A DNA stretch of 59,101 nucleotides from Pseudomonadota bacterium (GCA_023419315.1 JAEZYE010000016.1:1-59101), one strand, 5' to 3'. Counted from the stretch's first letter, positions 8,822-18,147 are shown. Made by a program: numbers and translations. The notes: generated by a model from the sequence alone, not told the origin.

Positions 8822-9589
8822 ATGATGCGCGTTCTTCTCCTGTGGTTACTGTGGCTCGTCACGCTGGCGCCTGCGGCGTGGGCGCAGGGCCAGTTCAAGG
8901 TGCTGGTCGTGGCGATTCCGAACCGTTACCACAACGACTACGCGGTCGTCGCCAAGCCGGCGTTCGAGCGCATGGCGCGCCGGCACGGTTTCGATCTCGA
9001 CTGGGCCTGGAATACACGCGCATTCGATTCGGATCTCGATGGTTATGCCTCCATCGTCATGCTCAACACGCCGGGCGAAGAACTCGATGCCGCACAGCGC
9101 ACCCGCTTCGAGCGCTACGTGCGCGATGGTGGCAACGTGGTGGCGGTGCACCGCGCGCTGATCGGCACGCCGGACGAGTGGCCCTGGTTCGAGCGCCTGA
9201 TTGGCCGACGCTTCCGCATCCATCCGGTGGTCCAGACGGCACGCATTGATGTGGTCGATCGCGGCTTTCCCGCCAGCTTCGGCGTGCCGGATTCCTGGAT
9301 CTGGTCGGATGAGTGGTACGAGTTCGAAGCGCCGCTGGTGGACGGCCTGCGCACCGTGCTGCGCGTGGATGAGCGCAGCTACGACCCGACACGCATCTGG
9401 CCCGGCCAGCAGGCCCGCGGCATGGGCGAGGATCATCCGATCGCGTGGTTCCATGAATACAGCGGCGGTCGCGTGTTCGTGACGGCACTGGGGCATGCGC
9501 CCGCGCACTACGACGACGAGCGCTACCTCGATCATCTCTACGGCGGCCTGTGGTGGGCCGCGACCGGTCACGGACGCGGCGCGCCATGA
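8822..9589 (+). CDS. Secreted ThuA-like domain protein
   Basis: A 255-residue protein with an N-terminal signal peptide (residues 1-22, ending AWAQ). The remainder matches the ThuA (trehalose-utilisation/glutamine-amidotransferase-like) fold: VLVVAIPNRYHND, an RRHGFD strand, a SIVMLNTPG turn, and the C-terminal HPIAWFHEYSGGRVFVTALGH motif that is diagnostic of the family. ThuA proteins are linked to sugar metabolism, but the substrate is usually unknown. The stop overlaps the start of the next gene as ATGA, so the two are translationally coupled. Confidence 0.85.
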   Translation: MMRVLLLWLLWLVTLAPAAWAQGQFKVLVVAIPNRYHNDYAVVAKPAFERMARRHGFDLDWAWNTRAFDSDLDGYASIVMLNTPGEELDAAQRTRFERYVRDGGNVVAVHRALIGTPDEWPWFERLIGRRFRIHPVVQTARIDVVDRGFPASFGVPDSWIWSDEWYEFEAPLVDGLRTVLRVDERSYDPTRIWPGQQARGMGEDHPIAWFHEYSGGRVFVTALGHAPAHYDDERYLDHLYGGLWWAATGHGRGAP

Positions 9590-10674
9590 AGGGTGCGTGG
9601 CTGTTCGGCGTATTGACGATGCTGGCCGCGTCGCATGCGCACGCGAGCGACGTGATCGTGCTCGACAACGGCACGATCCGCTTCGAGGTCACGCCCTCGT
9701 TCGGCGGGCGCGGTGTCGGGTTCTCGCTGCATGGGCAATCGAACCTGCTGAAGGTCGGCGATGCCGTGCGCGCGCAGCCGTCGCCACGCGTGGATGCCGA
9801 AGCCGATGACATCGCCTATCTCGGCCACGATGTCTGGCTCGGTCCGCAGAGCACGTGGTGGTCGGATCAGGACGTCAACACCGCGCGCCGCGATGCGCGT
9901 GCCGCGTGGCCGCCGGATCCTTACCTGTCGTTCGCGCGCCAGCGCATCGTCGAACGCGATGACCGTGCCGTGACAATGGAGGGCGTGGCGAGTCCCGTGA
10001 CCGGCGTGCGCCTTCGCAAGCATTTCCGCCTTGCCGACGACCGTGACGACACCGTCGTGCTGGAGGTCGAAGCCACCAACATCCGCGACCGCCGCGTGCA
10101 GCGTGATCTGTGGTTCAACACGCGCATGTCGGCGGCGACGCAGGTGTATGTGCCCGTGCGCGACGAAGCGCATGTACGCATCCGTTCCGATGAAGGCCCG
10201 GCGCTGGCGCCATTGCGCACGCACATCGACGCGGGCGTGCTGGGCATCGAGCGCGCGCCATTCCAGCCCGGAATCCAGGCGCGTCGTGGAAAGATCTTCA
10301 TCGCGCCCTCGGCCGGCTGGATCGCCGGCTTCGCCGATCGGCAACTCCTGCTGATCCGCTTCGACTTGCAGCCGGCGGCCGCCATCCATCCGGAGCAGGC
10401 ACAAGTCGAGCTGTATCTGGATGAACCGGCCGATGCTGCAAATGGACTGCTCGAACTGGAGGTGCATGCACCTTTCCGCGAACTCGAGCCGGGTGCGCGC
10501 ATGTCGGCGAAGGAAACCTGGACGGTGTTGCGTTACGACGGGCCGGCCACGGCGGAGGCCCATCGCGCATTTCTTTGCGGCGCGGCGTCAGCGCAGCTGG
10601 CGCAGGCCCTGTGCGAAACCGCGTCGCCTGCCGCGAATGTTCAGAGCAGGCCGTCGCGCTTCACCGCCAGATAG
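9586..10674 (+). CDS. Secreted DUF4380-like protein (mutarotase-type fold likely)
   Basis: A 362-residue protein. ATG 9586 overlaps the stop of the ThuA gene and starts a signal peptide ending HAHAS; a longer reading from 9550 would bury this. The N-terminal block DNGTIRFEVTPSFGGR with SFSL-like continuation resembles DUF4380/aldose-epimerase-type beta-sandwich proteins, which often occur with ThuA domains. No catalytic residues can be named. The last 34 bases overlap the 3' end of the convergent DUF58 gene, so the final residues are compositionally constrained. Confidence 0.6.
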   Translation: MKGAWLFGVLTMLAASHAHASDVIVLDNGTIRFEVTPSFGGRGVGFSLHGQSNLLKVGDAVRAQPSPRVDAEADDIAYLGHDVWLGPQSTWWSDQDVNTARRDARAAWPPDPYLSFARQRIVERDDRAVTMEGVASPVTGVRLRKHFRLADDRDDTVVLEVEATNIRDRRVQRDLWFNTRMSAATQVYVPVRDEAHVRIRSDEGPALAPLRTHIDAGVLGIERAPFQPGIQARRGKIFIAPSAGWIAGFADRQLLLIRFDLQPAAAIHPEQAQVELYLDEPADAANGLLELEVHAPFRELEPGARMSAKETWTVLRYDGPATAEAHRAFLCGAASAQLAQALCETASPAANVQSRPSRFTAR

Positions 10675-11939
10675 CGTTCCACCAGCGCGGCCGGCAAATC
10701 GTCGCAGGTGACGTCGAGCACCATGACGTGGTTGCGCCGCAACGCTTCGTGCGCGGCCGCGCGCTGTTCCAGGTAGCGCGCGATCGCGCCGGCATGCACC
10801 GCGTCCGCCAGATCCTTCACCGGCGATGACAGCGCCTGATCGAGATCGCGCTCGCGCAGGCTGGCGACACAGACAAGATGCCGCTTCTGCAACATGCGGA
10901 CGGCCGCGAGCAGATCATCGATGTCTTCATCGCGCACGTTGGTCACCAGCATGACCAGTGAGCGGCGGCGCTGGCGCAGCGAAAGTTCGGTGGCAACAGC
11001 CAGGTAATCCGTGGCGACCGCCTGCGGCTGCAGGTCATAGCTGGCGCGCAGCAACGCATCGATGGCGCCCATGCCGCGCTTGGGCGCGACCCATCGGCGT
11101 TCGCTGCCGCTCGCCATCAGGCCGACGGCATCGCCCTGGCGCAGCGCGAGATAGGACACCACCAGCGTCGCATCGAGCGCGTGATCGAAGTGGGCCAGTT
11201 CGCCCTCGCGCGTGAGCATGCGCCGGCCGGTGTCCAGCAGCATCACCAGCTGCTGGTTCTTTTCGTCCTGGTACTCGCGCGATATCAGCTTGCGTGCGCG
11301 GGCGGTGGCCTTCCAGTCGATCTGGCGCAGGCTGTCGCCGATACGGTACTCGCGCATCTGGTTGAAATCGGTGCCTTCGCCGCGCCGCCGCTTGAGATGC
11401 GCGCCGACCAGTCGCGATGCCTGTTCCGCGCTGAAGAGTGCGAAACGCGTGAGCGGCGCGAAGTTGGGAAACACGCGCACGGTCTGCCGCGCCCCGCCGA
11501 TGCGCGATTGCCACCACAGCCGCAGCGGCGAATGCAGGCGCAGCTGTACGCCATCGAAGGTCGCGTCGCCGCGCAAGGTCGGGCGCAGGCGGTACTGGAA
11601 ATGCGCGGTTCGCCCGCGCTCCAGTCGCAACGTCTGTGGCAGACCCTGCATCGGCCACGCGCCGGGATGGCGGTCGAACACATCCACCCGCTGCCGCCCG
11701 TTCGATTGCAGGTGCAGCACGATGTCGCGCTCGACGCCCAGCGGCAGCACCTCGGGCAGATCGCGCACGACTTCGGGCGTCGGCATGCGGCGCAGCCACG
11801 CCCCGTCCAGCAGCAGCAACGCGAGGATCACCGCGCCGGTCCACCACCACGCGGCGATCGGCATTCCGGCGAACGGCACGGCCAGGCCGCCGAGCCCCCA
11901 CAGCGCGAGCACGACGACGGCGAGGACGCCCGGCCTCAT
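10641..11939 (-). CDS. DUF58 domain protein (von Willebrand A-like), MoxR operon
   Basis: A 432-residue protein starting at ATG 11939, 31 bases after the MoxR stop; an upstream extension is Arg-rich and implausible. Two membrane helices near residues 5-45 precede a cytoplasmic region with the DUF58 signature REYRIGDSLRQIDWKATAR at about 190-210, then a vWA-like domain (LVMLLDTGRRM, GDAVGLMASG). DUF58 proteins accompany MoxR ATPases and are thought to be their client or scaffold in protein maturation and envelope stress. It is the last gene of the operon. Confidence 0.88.
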   Translation of the reverse strand: MRPGVLAVVVLALWGLGGLAVPFAGMPIAAWWWTGAVILALLLLDGAWLRRMPTPEVVRDLPEVLPLGVERDIVLHLQSNGRQRVDVFDRHPGAWPMQGLPQTLRLERGRTAHFQYRLRPTLRGDATFDGVQLRLHSPLRLWWQSRIGGARQTVRVFPNFAPLTRFALFSAEQASRLVGAHLKRRRGEGTDFNQMREYRIGDSLRQIDWKATARARKLISREYQDEKNQQLVMLLDTGRRMLTREGELAHFDHALDATLVVSYLALRQGDAVGLMASGSERRWVAPKRGMGAIDALLRASYDLQPQAVATDYLAVATELSLRQRRRSLVMLVTNVRDEDIDDLLAAVRMLQKRHLVCVASLRERDLDQALSSPVKDLADAVHAGAIARYLEQRAAAHEALRRNHVMVLDVTCDDLPAALVERYLAVKRDGLL

Positions 11940-11970
11940 CGTGCGGCTCCGTTGGCGGCGCGTTGCCGGA

Positions 11971-12957
11971 TCATTTGCGCGGTGCTTCCACCTTCGCCAG
12001 CAGCGCGCGCAGCACGTCGTCCGGCGTCTGTCCTTCAATCTGCAGTTCGGGCGCCAGCGAGATGCGATGGCGTAACGCGGGCGTGGCGATTTCGCGCACG
12101 TCGTCCGGCGTGGCGAAATCGCGGCCCTGCAGCACCGCCTGCGCGCGTGCGGCGCGGACCAGCGCAAGGCTGCCGCGCGGGCCTGCGCCCATCGCCAGTC
12201 CCGGCCACTTGCGCGTCGCGGCGACGATACGCACCGCGTATTCGATCACCTGCTCGTCCACGGTCACCTGCGCGGTGCCGCGCTGCATCGCCACGACCTG
12301 CTCCGCACCCAGCACGCGCTGCACCTGCGACAGGTCGAAGTCGCTGGCCGCGCGGCCGGTGGTGATCGCATCGACCATGCGCTTCTCGTCTTCCAGCGCG
12401 GGGTAGTCGATCAGGATCTTCAGCAGGAAGCGATCCAGCTGCGCTTCCGGCAGCGGGTACGTACCTTCCTGTTCGACCGGATTCTGCGTGGCCAGCGTCA
12501 TGAACGGCGGCGCCAGTTCGAAGGATTTGCCCTCGATGGTCACCTGCCCTTCCTGCATCACTTCCAGCAGGGCCGATTGCGTCTTGGCCGGCGCTCGGTT
12601 GATTTCGTCCGCCAGCAGCAGGTTCGTGAAAATCGGTCCACGACGGATCTTGAAGCTCTCGGTCTTCGGGTCGTAGACCGCATGGCCGCTGACATCGCTC
12701 GGCATCAGGTCCGGCGTGAACTGGACGCGCGCGTAGTTCAGTTCCAGCGCCTGGCCCAGCGCACGCACCAGCAGCGTCTTGCCCAGCCCCGGCACGCCTT
12801 CGATCAGGACATGGCCGCCGGCCAGCAGCGCGACGAGAATCTGGTCCAGTACATCGGTCTGGCCGATGAAGGCCTTGGACACTTCTTCGCGCACGCGATT
12901 GACCTGCTCGGCCAGGGCTTCGCCGGTCACGGCGGCGATCTCGGACAACTCGCTCAT
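11971..12957 (-). CDS. MoxR-family AAA+ ATPase
   Basis: A 328-residue ATPase with Walker A GVPGLGKT (54-61), Walker B LLLADEINR (113-121), the sensor motif ATQNPVEQEGTYPLPEAQLDRF-type block and C-terminal helical lid. This is the classic MoxR pattern. MoxR ATPases act as chaperones for metal-cofactor or complex assembly, usually with a DUF58/vWA partner, which follows here. The start ATG overlaps the stop of the DUF4350 gene as ATGA, so translation is coupled. Confidence 0.93.
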   Translation of the reverse strand: MSELSEIAAVTGEALAEQVNRVREEVSKAFIGQTDVLDQILVALLAGGHVLIEGVPGLGKTLLVRALGQALELNYARVQFTPDLMPSDVSGHAVYDPKTESFKIRRGPIFTNLLLADEINRAPAKTQSALLEVMQEGQVTIEGKSFELAPPFMTLATQNPVEQEGTYPLPEAQLDRFLLKILIDYPALEDEKRMVDAITTGRAASDFDLSQVQRVLGAEQVVAMQRGTAQVTVDEQVIEYAVRIVAATRKWPGLAMGAGPRGSLALVRAARAQAVLQGRDFATPDDVREIATPALRHRISLAPELQIEGQTPDDVLRALLAKVEAPRK

Positions 12958-14126
12958 AGTCGGTTTCTCAGTTCAATCAAGGTGGAAATGCGATCGCGGA
13001 ACGCGGCGTGATCGCGGCTGGACGGCACCTGCATCGCCTTTCGCACGGTCTCGATGGGCCAGGACAGGCGCGCGGCGATGGCTTCGATCTGCGCGTCTCC
13101 GGCCAGTGCGGCGGCGACCGGATCACGACGGCGTAACCGCAGCAGGAATGCCTGCCGCACGGCGACGTAGAGCAGCACGCCGCGGTGGTAACGGAACAAC
13201 AGATCGCCGCTGGCGCGCACGTGTTCGAGCAGCGAACGGCGCTCCATCGCCGGCGTCGGGATCAGCGGTCCGAAGCGCAGCATGCGCGACCACAACCACG
13301 CCAGCAGCGCGAGCGTCAGCGGTATCCAGACCATCCAGCCCTGCTTCAGCACGGTGCGAAACAGCGACGGGGCTTCCGCGGCATAGATCAGGTGCATCGT
13401 GCCCTTGCCGTAATTCGGCGCGAGGAACTGGCGCGCCAATGCGGCGTGCGTGGGTTCGCTCAGTCCATCGCGCGGCGGCTTGTCGAGCAGCCCGGACACT
13501 CTGGACTGCGACCCGCGATTGGTCATCACATCGAAGTCGGCCAGCACATCCACATGGCCGTCTCCATAGGGAAGCCGCGCGAACACGTAGCCGGTTTCCA
13601 CATCGCCCCAGGCCAGTTCGCGTTCGATTTCCATGCGGAAGCGCTGGCCGCGACAGAATTCCACGTGCGGATCCTCGCCCTGCAGATGGAAGCGTGCGCA
13701 GCGGTTCTCGCCGGTGGGGGCGATGCCCAGTTCGGAGAGCAGCGGCACCGTGATCTCGCTCCATTGCGATCGCGGCGGCGTGCGCAGCAACAGGTGTCCA
13801 CCGCCGTCGACCCATTCCATCAGGCGATCGCGCTGCGGCCGCGTCAGTGCGCGCGCATCGTTGAAGAGCAATACGGTGTCACCCGGCGCAAGCGGGTGCG
13901 CATCCAGTGCCAGGCGCTGCCGCGCATTCACGCGCACGCCGTCGATCTCCAGCGTCCTCTTCAGCGCGTACAGCGGGTTGTAGGCCGCTTCACCCATCGG
14001 GGGCAGATAGAGGGTTTCTTCGACGCGCTCGAAAGTGCGCTGGAACCACATCGCGCCGAGCGCGCCCAGTGCGCCGACCAGCAGCACGAGCACGACGATC
14101 ACGACAATGCGCAGGCCCCGGCTCAT
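12954..14126 (-). CDS. DUF4350 domain membrane protein
   Basis: A 390-residue protein. ATG 14126 overlaps the upstream stop as ATGA and is preferred to ATG 14135, three codons earlier. Residues 5-27 form a membrane anchor and a second helix lies near 255-278. Between them is a DUF4350-type domain with a GATase1-like turn (DTVLLFNDAR, WVDGGGHLLLRTP). The C-terminal part is cytoplasmic and basic. DUF4350 proteins are regular partners in MoxR-DUF58 operons of unknown substrate. Confidence 0.82.
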   Translation of the reverse strand: MSRGLRIVVIVVLVLLVGALGALGAMWFQRTFERVEETLYLPPMGEAAYNPLYALKRTLEIDGVRVNARQRLALDAHPLAPGDTVLLFNDARALTRPQRDRLMEWVDGGGHLLLRTPPRSQWSEITVPLLSELGIAPTGENRCARFHLQGEDPHVEFCRGQRFRMEIERELAWGDVETGYVFARLPYGDGHVDVLADFDVMTNRGSQSRVSGLLDKPPRDGLSEPTHAALARQFLAPNYGKGTMHLIYAAEAPSLFRTVLKQGWMVWIPLTLALLAWLWSRMLRFGPLIPTPAMERRSLLEHVRASGDLLFRYHRGVLLYVAVRQAFLLRLRRRDPVAAALAGDAQIEAIAARLSWPIETVRKAMQVPSSRDHAAFRDRISTLIELRNRL

Positions 14127-15724
14127 GCCAGCCACCCGCCGCGCTGGCGCATGTCATCCAGCAACAATTGGAAATCGGCCTCGCTCGGCATCCGCTGCGC
14201 ATAGGCGGCGTACTGCCAGACCCGGACGATGCGCGCGAACAGCTGGCGATCCTCCGGTCGCGGCAGGCGACGCGATGCACGCAGGCACTCGGCTTCGGTG
14301 GCGCCCGGCGGCAAGGTGGTCTGCAATCGCCGGCTCATCGATTCGACGCCGGCCCGATACAGCAGGCCGAGCGCTTCACGCGAACGACCTTCGCTCCACA
14401 ACCGCTGCGCCACGGCGGCGATATCGTCGGGAAGCACGTCCGGCAGCGGAATGGCTTCGCTGCCCACTTCGGTGTCGTAGCGCGGCGCACGACCGATCGC
14501 GCCACGCATCCATGGCCACCAGCGCGGCGCGGTGAGCAGCAGCGCGAGCACCAGCAGGCCCGCCAGAATCCACACGCCCCAGCGCGCAATGAAAGCCACC
14601 ACTTCCGCCGGTCCACGCAGCCAGTCCAGGTTGAAGTCGTGGTCATCGTCATTGGCGGTATCGCGATCACGACGTCGCCAACTCTTCTGGACCTGCGTGC
14701 GATTGAAATCCGGATCTTCGTAGGCGCGGTCGACCGCGCGGCGGAAGCCCGCATCATCGACCCGGTGATCCTCGAACACCTCCGCGAGGGTCGCGGGTGC
14801 TTGCGCCGGGTCCGCTGCGCCGTCTTCCTCGTCTTCGTCGTCTTCCGTGATCTCGGCTTCCCCGGCGGATTCATCCTGCGGGTAGACCTGCTGGGCCAAC
14901 GCGCTGGTCGGCGCCACGCCCTGCCCGAACAACAGTGCGAACCCCAGCAATAGCGACGCGCTCCCCGCGGCCAGGCGCTTGCGTAGTTTGCGGAAGACGA
15001 TCTCCACGTCCCACGCTTCCAGTTGCGTGCGGCGGTTGAGGTACAGACCGAAGCCCGCGCCGACGAAGAAGGGCTCGACGATCGACAGCACCAGCCAGGC
15101 GATGATCTGGAGGGCGACCTCGATCCAGAGCGGCGTCTCTTCGCTCAGCAGGCTCCAGGCCGTCTTCAGGGTTTCCGGCAACAGCTCCGGCGGCACGAAC
15201 AGGAAGAACGCGGTGATGCCGCCGAACCAGAGCGCCAACTCGAACTGCATGCACATGATGGTGAGCAGCGCAGCGTTGCCATACACCGCGCCACCCAGCA
15301 CGCGGCGGCGTTCGCGCAACCGCGTCCCCTGCGCGCCTTCCAGCAGATCAACCGGGAGGAACAGCGAACGCGCCGGGCTGAAGCGCCGCCACGTCAGGTA
15401 GTGCAGCATCGGCTTCCAACCCCAGCGCAGCTGGGTGCGCACGGTTTCGCGCGTGCCCGGCACCGCGCCGAAGACCGCGCGCGAGATTACGTACAGCGGA
15501 ATGCGGTCGTAGACCGGCTTCAGCCACCAGAGCAGCAGCGCCGGCAGCAGTTCCCAGCCGAGCGCGATTCCCAGCCCATTCACCAGCACGAACAAGGGCA
15601 ACGTCACCAGGCACCATGGCTTCCAGATCGCCGCCGCGTGACGGCGCACCAGCGCCATGCCCAGTTCCATCGCTTCCCATGACGTGCGCGCACGCAGGTG
15701 GACGGTCAGATCCTCAAGGCGCAT
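14123..15724 (-). CDS. Multi-pass membrane protein with C-terminal DUF4129 domain
   Basis: A 533-residue protein with about five or six membrane helices in its first 400 residues, an acidic linker (TEDDEDEEDG near 295-305), another helix near 375-397, and a cytoplasmic C-terminal DUF4129 domain (residues about 435-525; RSREALGLLYRAGVESM, FARIVRVWQYAAYA). DUF4129 domains occur in transglutaminase and MoxR-linked membrane proteins. The start overlaps the SpoIIM-like gene by 11 bp and the stop overlaps DUF4350 as ATGA. Confidence 0.8.
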   Translation of the reverse strand: MRLEDLTVHLRARTSWEAMELGMALVRRHAAAIWKPWCLVTLPLFVLVNGLGIALGWELLPALLLWWLKPVYDRIPLYVISRAVFGAVPGTRETVRTQLRWGWKPMLHYLTWRRFSPARSLFLPVDLLEGAQGTRLRERRRVLGGAVYGNAALLTIMCMQFELALWFGGITAFFLFVPPELLPETLKTAWSLLSEETPLWIEVALQIIAWLVLSIVEPFFVGAGFGLYLNRRTQLEAWDVEIVFRKLRKRLAAGSASLLLGFALLFGQGVAPTSALAQQVYPQDESAGEAEITEDDEDEEDGAADPAQAPATLAEVFEDHRVDDAGFRRAVDRAYEDPDFNRTQVQKSWRRRDRDTANDDDHDFNLDWLRGPAEVVAFIARWGVWILAGLLVLALLLTAPRWWPWMRGAIGRAPRYDTEVGSEAIPLPDVLPDDIAAVAQRLWSEGRSREALGLLYRAGVESMSRRLQTTLPPGATEAECLRASRRLPRPEDRQLFARIVRVWQYAAYAQRMPSEADFQLLLDDMRQRGGWLA

Positions 15725-16709
15725 CGGTCATTCCTCGCCCGCCGCGCCACAGCCATCCGAGCACCAGCACCCACAGCACGCCCGACACGATGTACTTGGT
15801 GAGCGCCGGAATCGTTGCGATCGATGACCAGAACGCTTCGATGAAGGCCGCGATGAAGAACATCAGCGCCGCGCCCAGGCAGATGCGCGCGCCCTTGCGG
15901 CCGGCCTCGACCAGCGCATCGATGCGTCGCCGCTGTCCCGGCGCGATCAGGTTGAAGCCCAGCCGCAGGCCGGCGCCGCCGGTGATCACGATGGCGGTGA
16001 GCTCGAACGGCGCGTGCCCGACGACGAACCGCCACAGCGTTTCGCCGTAGCCGATCTGTTGCAGGTGGCCAAACACCGCGCCAATCGACACGCCGTTGAA
16101 GATCAGCACATAGACCGCGCCAACGCAGGCCAGCAGACCGCTGGCGAAGGTGCGCAGGCCGATCGAGGTGTTGTTGAGGATGTAGACACCGAACATCTGC
16201 CAGTCGGTCTGCGCATCGCGACCGATGCGCTGATGGCTGGCGGACGGGTCGTACATCGATTCGACCGAAGCGATCTGTTCCGGCGACATCAGGCCGTGGA
16301 TCAGCTCCGGCCGCCATTGCAAGGCGGCGAAGATCGCGATCAGGGGCAGGTAGAACAAGGCCGCCGACAGCCACATGCAGGCCGCTTCGCTGCGTACCCA
16401 GCGCGGAAAGTCGGCCAGCACGAAACGCGCCGCGCGCCGCCAGCGCGGCGGCGGGGTGCGATAGAGCAGGTTGTGTCCGCGCTGCATCAATTGCTGGAGG
16501 CGTGCGACCAGCTGCGGGCTGTATCCGCGCTTGCGCGCCAGCGCCAGTTGTTCGCAGATGCGCCGATAGCAGGCCGGGATTTCCTCGTCGGCCAGCAGGT
16601 CGCCGATGTGCTTTTGTTCCTCGCGCGACGGGCTGCCGCGCAGATCAAGCCAGTATTCGAAGGCGACCCATTCCCTCTGATGGCGGGCGACGAACTGTTC
16701 CTGCCTCAT
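15714..16709 (-). CDS. SpoIIM-like (stage II sporulation protein M family, DUF95) membrane protein
   Basis: A 331-residue protein. A cytoplasmic N-terminal third (about 1-105) is followed by five or six membrane helices with the DUF95/SpoIIM motifs YILNNTSIGLRTFASG and VGHAPFELTAIVITGGAG. SpoIIM works in a peptidoglycan-degrading complex during sporulation, but this organism is Gram-negative and the family is widespread in non-sporulating bacteria beside MoxR operons. The exact job is unknown. The ATG overlaps the RDD gene stop as ATGA. Confidence 0.87.
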   Translation of the reverse strand: MRQEQFVARHQREWVAFEYWLDLRGSPSREEQKHIGDLLADEEIPACYRRICEQLALARKRGYSPQLVARLQQLMQRGHNLLYRTPPPRWRRAARFVLADFPRWVRSEAACMWLSAALFYLPLIAIFAALQWRPELIHGLMSPEQIASVESMYDPSASHQRIGRDAQTDWQMFGVYILNNTSIGLRTFASGLLACVGAVYVLIFNGVSIGAVFGHLQQIGYGETLWRFVVGHAPFELTAIVITGGAGLRLGFNLIAPGQRRRIDALVEAGRKGARICLGAALMFFIAAFIEAFWSSIATIPALTKYIVSGVLWVLVLGWLWRGGRGMTDAP

Positions 16710-17388
16710 CGACGCCCCAGCAACCAGTTCGCCATGCCGTACAGCCGCAGCACGCCGGCCTGCCCGCGCGCATGCGTCAGCGGCGCGACGATGTCGGCCA
16801 GCTCGTCCTGGCGCGACGGTGTGAGCAGCGGCGCACGTTCGCCGAACGCGATGATCGCGGCCAGTTCATCCGGTTGCAGTCCCGGCGGCACGCCCACCAC
16901 GACATTCACCGGCGCGGGCGCAGGGTCATGTTCGGTTTCCACATGCACGACGATGGTCCGCGCGACCATATCGCCCAGGCGGCGCGCGTGCGGGTCGGCC
17001 AGTGTGGCCAGCAGGCCGGCCGCGTAGCCGAACGGCAGCATGTCCACCGTGCGCAGCAGATTGCGCACGATCGCCGGCAACCAGCCCACCGGCGCGCCGT
17101 CCGCGGATATCACGCGCAGGCCCAATGCCCGCTTTCCGACGGTCTGCCCGTTCCACAGCGCTTCCAGTGCAATCGGATATCCCCAGTACAGCAGGAACAT
17201 CACGACATAGCCCAGTCCACGGCCGAAGCCGCCGGCCACGCCCAGAACGATCAGCACGAGGAGCGTCGCGCCCAGGCGGATCGCCAGATCTATCGACCAT
17301 GCGATGGATCGCGGCACCGGGCCCGCGGTGCGCAGTGCAGCGCCACGCCTTCGGGCGTGATCACTTCGCGATAGGTGTCGAGCCTCAT
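16706..17388 (-). CDS. RDD-family membrane protein with an apparent frameshift near its N-terminus
   Basis: Reading from ATG 17388 gives MRLDTYREVITPEGVALH, an N-terminus typical of RDD proteins beside SpoIIM genes, but that frame then breaks. The RDD body (RTAGPVPRSIAWSIDLAIR, then GQTVGKRALGLRV, with helices near its first 60 residues and a long cytoplasmic tail) continues in another frame. Restoring one base near 17336 (GTGGCGCTGCACTG to ...CACCTG) joins the two into one normal gene. This is either a recent inactivating deletion or a sequence error. The body frame stays open upstream to an ATG at 17452, but that N-terminus is not RDD-like. It would be the first gene of the MoxR operon. Confidence 0.7.
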
Positions 17389-17577
17389 GCCGGGCGCATC
17401 CGCCGCATCGATCGCCTACGGCGTTCGCAGGCGCAGGGCCGAGGCCGCGCAACGTGCGCCGTGAGGCAAAAGCGGATGGCCATGATGACGCGGTCCCTGC
17501 GGAAATCCCCGCAGCGACTTTAAGCGAGCCGCTGCCGATTGCCCAGCGCCCGGCGGGTGATCAGCAGGACATGCGCG

Positions 17578-18147
17578 TCATTGCGCAGGGTCGGGGGCGT
17601 CAGCGGACGCACCCGCCATGCCGAGATACTGATCTTTCAACCGCACGTAATGCGCGGCCGAATAGTGCAGGCTTTCCACTTCCTTTTCGCTCAACCGCCG
17701 CACGAGCCGCGCCGGGTTGCCCACCCACAGTTCGCCTTCGCCGACCACTTTGCCCGGGCCCACGACCGCACCGGCTCCGACAAAGCCATGCATGCGCACG
17801 ATCGCGCCATCGAGAATGCAGGCGCCCATGCCGATCAGGCAGAAATCGCCGATGGTGCACGCATGGATGATCGTGCCGTGGCCGATGGTGACATCGCTGC
17901 CGATCAAGGTCGGACAGCCGGCCTGGTTGTACGGACTGTGGTGGCTGACGTGGATGATCGTGCCGTCCTGCACGTTGGTGCGGGCGCCGATGCGGATGTG
18001 GTTCACGTCGCCACGGATGATCGTGCCCGGCCACACCGAAACGTCGTCGGCCAGTTCGACATCGCCGATGACGGTCGCCGCCGGGTCGACGTACACGCGG
18101 TGGCCGAGGACGGGAAAACGGTCAAGATAGGGGCGGATAGCGGTCAT
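17578..18147 (-). CDS. Gamma-class carbonic anhydrase / hexapeptide-repeat protein
   Basis: A 189-residue left-handed beta-helix protein, start ATG 18147 (MTAIRPYLD). Hexapeptide repeats run from about residue 25 to 150. The gamma carbonic anhydrase metal histidines are visible in IHVSHHSPYN and GHGTIIHAC, and the conserved RGDVNHIRIG and NVQDGTIIHV blocks are present. The family binds a metal in a trimer; many bacterial members (YrdA/PaaY-like) have weak or other activity. It is divergent from the aldehyde dehydrogenase gene with a 50-bp gap. The upstream gap 17389-17577 holds nothing recognised. Confidence 0.9.
   Translation of the reverse strand: MTAIRPYLDRFPVLGHRVYVDPAATVIGDVELADDVSVWPGTIIRGDVNHIRIGARTNVQDGTIIHVSHHSPYNQAGCPTLIGSDVTIGHGTIIHACTIGDFCLIGMGACILDGAIVRMHGFVGAGAVVGPGKVVGEGELWVGNPARLVRRLSEKEVESLHYSAAHYVRLKDQYLGMAGASADAPDPAQ

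Noticed and set aside
17389..17452. Extra N-terminal codons to ATG 17452 for the RDD gene
   Set aside because: The residues are Arg/Gly/Ala-rich and unlike RDD proteins; the true N-terminus is in another frame (see frameshift).
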